In this document: piece by piece, positions 5,434 to 5,709 of the stretch
How positions within the stretch are numbered: position 1 is the first letter of the stretch
How the letters are laid out: each line of letters starts with the position of its first letter
Assembly: GCA_902797565.1 (NCBI GenBank)
Contig: CADBTO010000131.1
Coordinates: forward strand, 1-5,709
Origin: an uncultured Lachnospiraceae bacterium
GTDB taxonomy: Bacteria > Bacillota > Clostridia > Lachnospirales > Lachnospiraceae
DNA: 5,709 nt
Reading direction: 5' to 3'
The notes under the pieces: generated by a model
What the model was told of the DNA's origin: nothing
Databases searched by the model: none
What the model saw: only the letters and a program-made list of their open reading frames with translations
Position numbers and translations under genes: made by a program

Positions 5434-5709
5434 CTACACTTCCATAATAATCGGCAGGATCATCGGACGCCTCTGGGTCTCCTTCCATACAAAATCCGAA
5501 AGTACGGCTTTGAGTTCATTTTTAATCCTGCCCCAATCCCGTACCCTGGCGCGCTCCAGCTGCCCCATCCGCTCAGAAAGGACATTGCGTGCCGAATCAA
5601 TGAGATCCTCGGATCCACGGACATAAACAAAACCTCTGGAAACAATATCCGGCCCGGCCAGAACCTCGCCGGTGGAAGAATCCATAGTCAGAACAATGAT
5701 AATGATCCC
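5434..5709 (-). CDS. rnj: Ribonuclease J, C-terminal end only (5' part beyond window)
   Basis: RNase J is a metallo-beta-lactamase/beta-CASP nuclease with endonuclease and 5'-to-3' exonuclease activity, central to mRNA decay and rRNA maturation in Firmicutes. Only the last 91 residues are present, and the frame is open to the window edge. They carry the C-terminal-domain block MDSSTGEVLAGPDIVSRGFVYVR (9-31 of the visible part), the DW...IKNELKAVLSDFVWKET stretch and the closing RRPMILPIIMEV, which in clostridial RNase J is the actual C-terminus. The catalytic histidines lie in the missing part. There is no extra tail, so it is the short type. The TAG at 5436 is 9 nt before trmR, which makes the two likely partners in one transcript. 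Whether this is the J1 or J2 paralogue cannot be told from this end. Confidence 0.93.
   Translation of the reverse strand, partial: GIIIIVLTMDSSTGEVLAGPDIVSRGFVYVRGSEDLIDSARNVLSERMGQLERARVRDWGRIKNELKAVLSDFVWKETQRRPMILPIIMEV

Overview
The window reads as a Firmicutes (Clostridia) chromosome, most likely Lachnospiraceae. The basis is the gene neighbourhood (RNase J, then a TrmR-type O-methyltransferase, then a U32 'peptidase'), strong AGGAG-type ribosome binding sites, and the wording of conserved blocks in Tgt, AroC and RNase J. The family call is inference from protein character; no database comparison was possible. All supported genes lie on the minus strand and are read from the right edge to the left edge. 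There are no RNA genes, CRISPR arrays, transposases or + strand genes that I can support.

In transcription order: (1) the 3' end of an RNase J gene (5434-5709, runs off the right edge); (2) trmR, a tRNA 5-hydroxyuridine methyltransferase (4732-5424), starting 9 nt after the RNase J stop; (3) trhP, a U32-family tRNA uridine-34 hydroxylation protein (3429-4691), 40 nt further on; (4) a 283-nt gap (3146-3428) filled almost entirely by two 125-bp direct copies of a structured repeat, 154 bp apart, whose 3' end carries a ribosome binding site; (5) a seven-bladed-propeller 'lactonase family' protein (2087-3145) that uses the binding site of the second repeat copy; (6) a 93-nt gap with a perfect 12-bp hairpin and a degenerate third copy of the repeat's ribosome-binding segment; (7) aroC, chorismate synthase (869-1993); (8) tgt, tRNA-guanine transglycosylase (1-885), which overlaps aroC by 17 bp, starts with GTG and runs off the left edge.

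Three of the six genes (trmR, trhP, tgt) modify the wobble nucleotide (position 34) of tRNAs: trhP and trmR make 5-hydroxy- and then 5-methoxyuridine, and tgt begins queuosine. TrhP-dependent hydroxylation is known from E. coli work to need prephenate, which is made from chorismate, the product of AroC, so aroC is metabolically linked to this set. The lactonase-like gene has no obvious link, and it sits between two copies of the ribosome-binding segment of the repeat, which suggests it could have arrived or been rearranged with that repeat. The most unusual item is this repeat: a near-identical tandem, hairpin-rich element that supplies a ribosome binding site to the gene it precedes.
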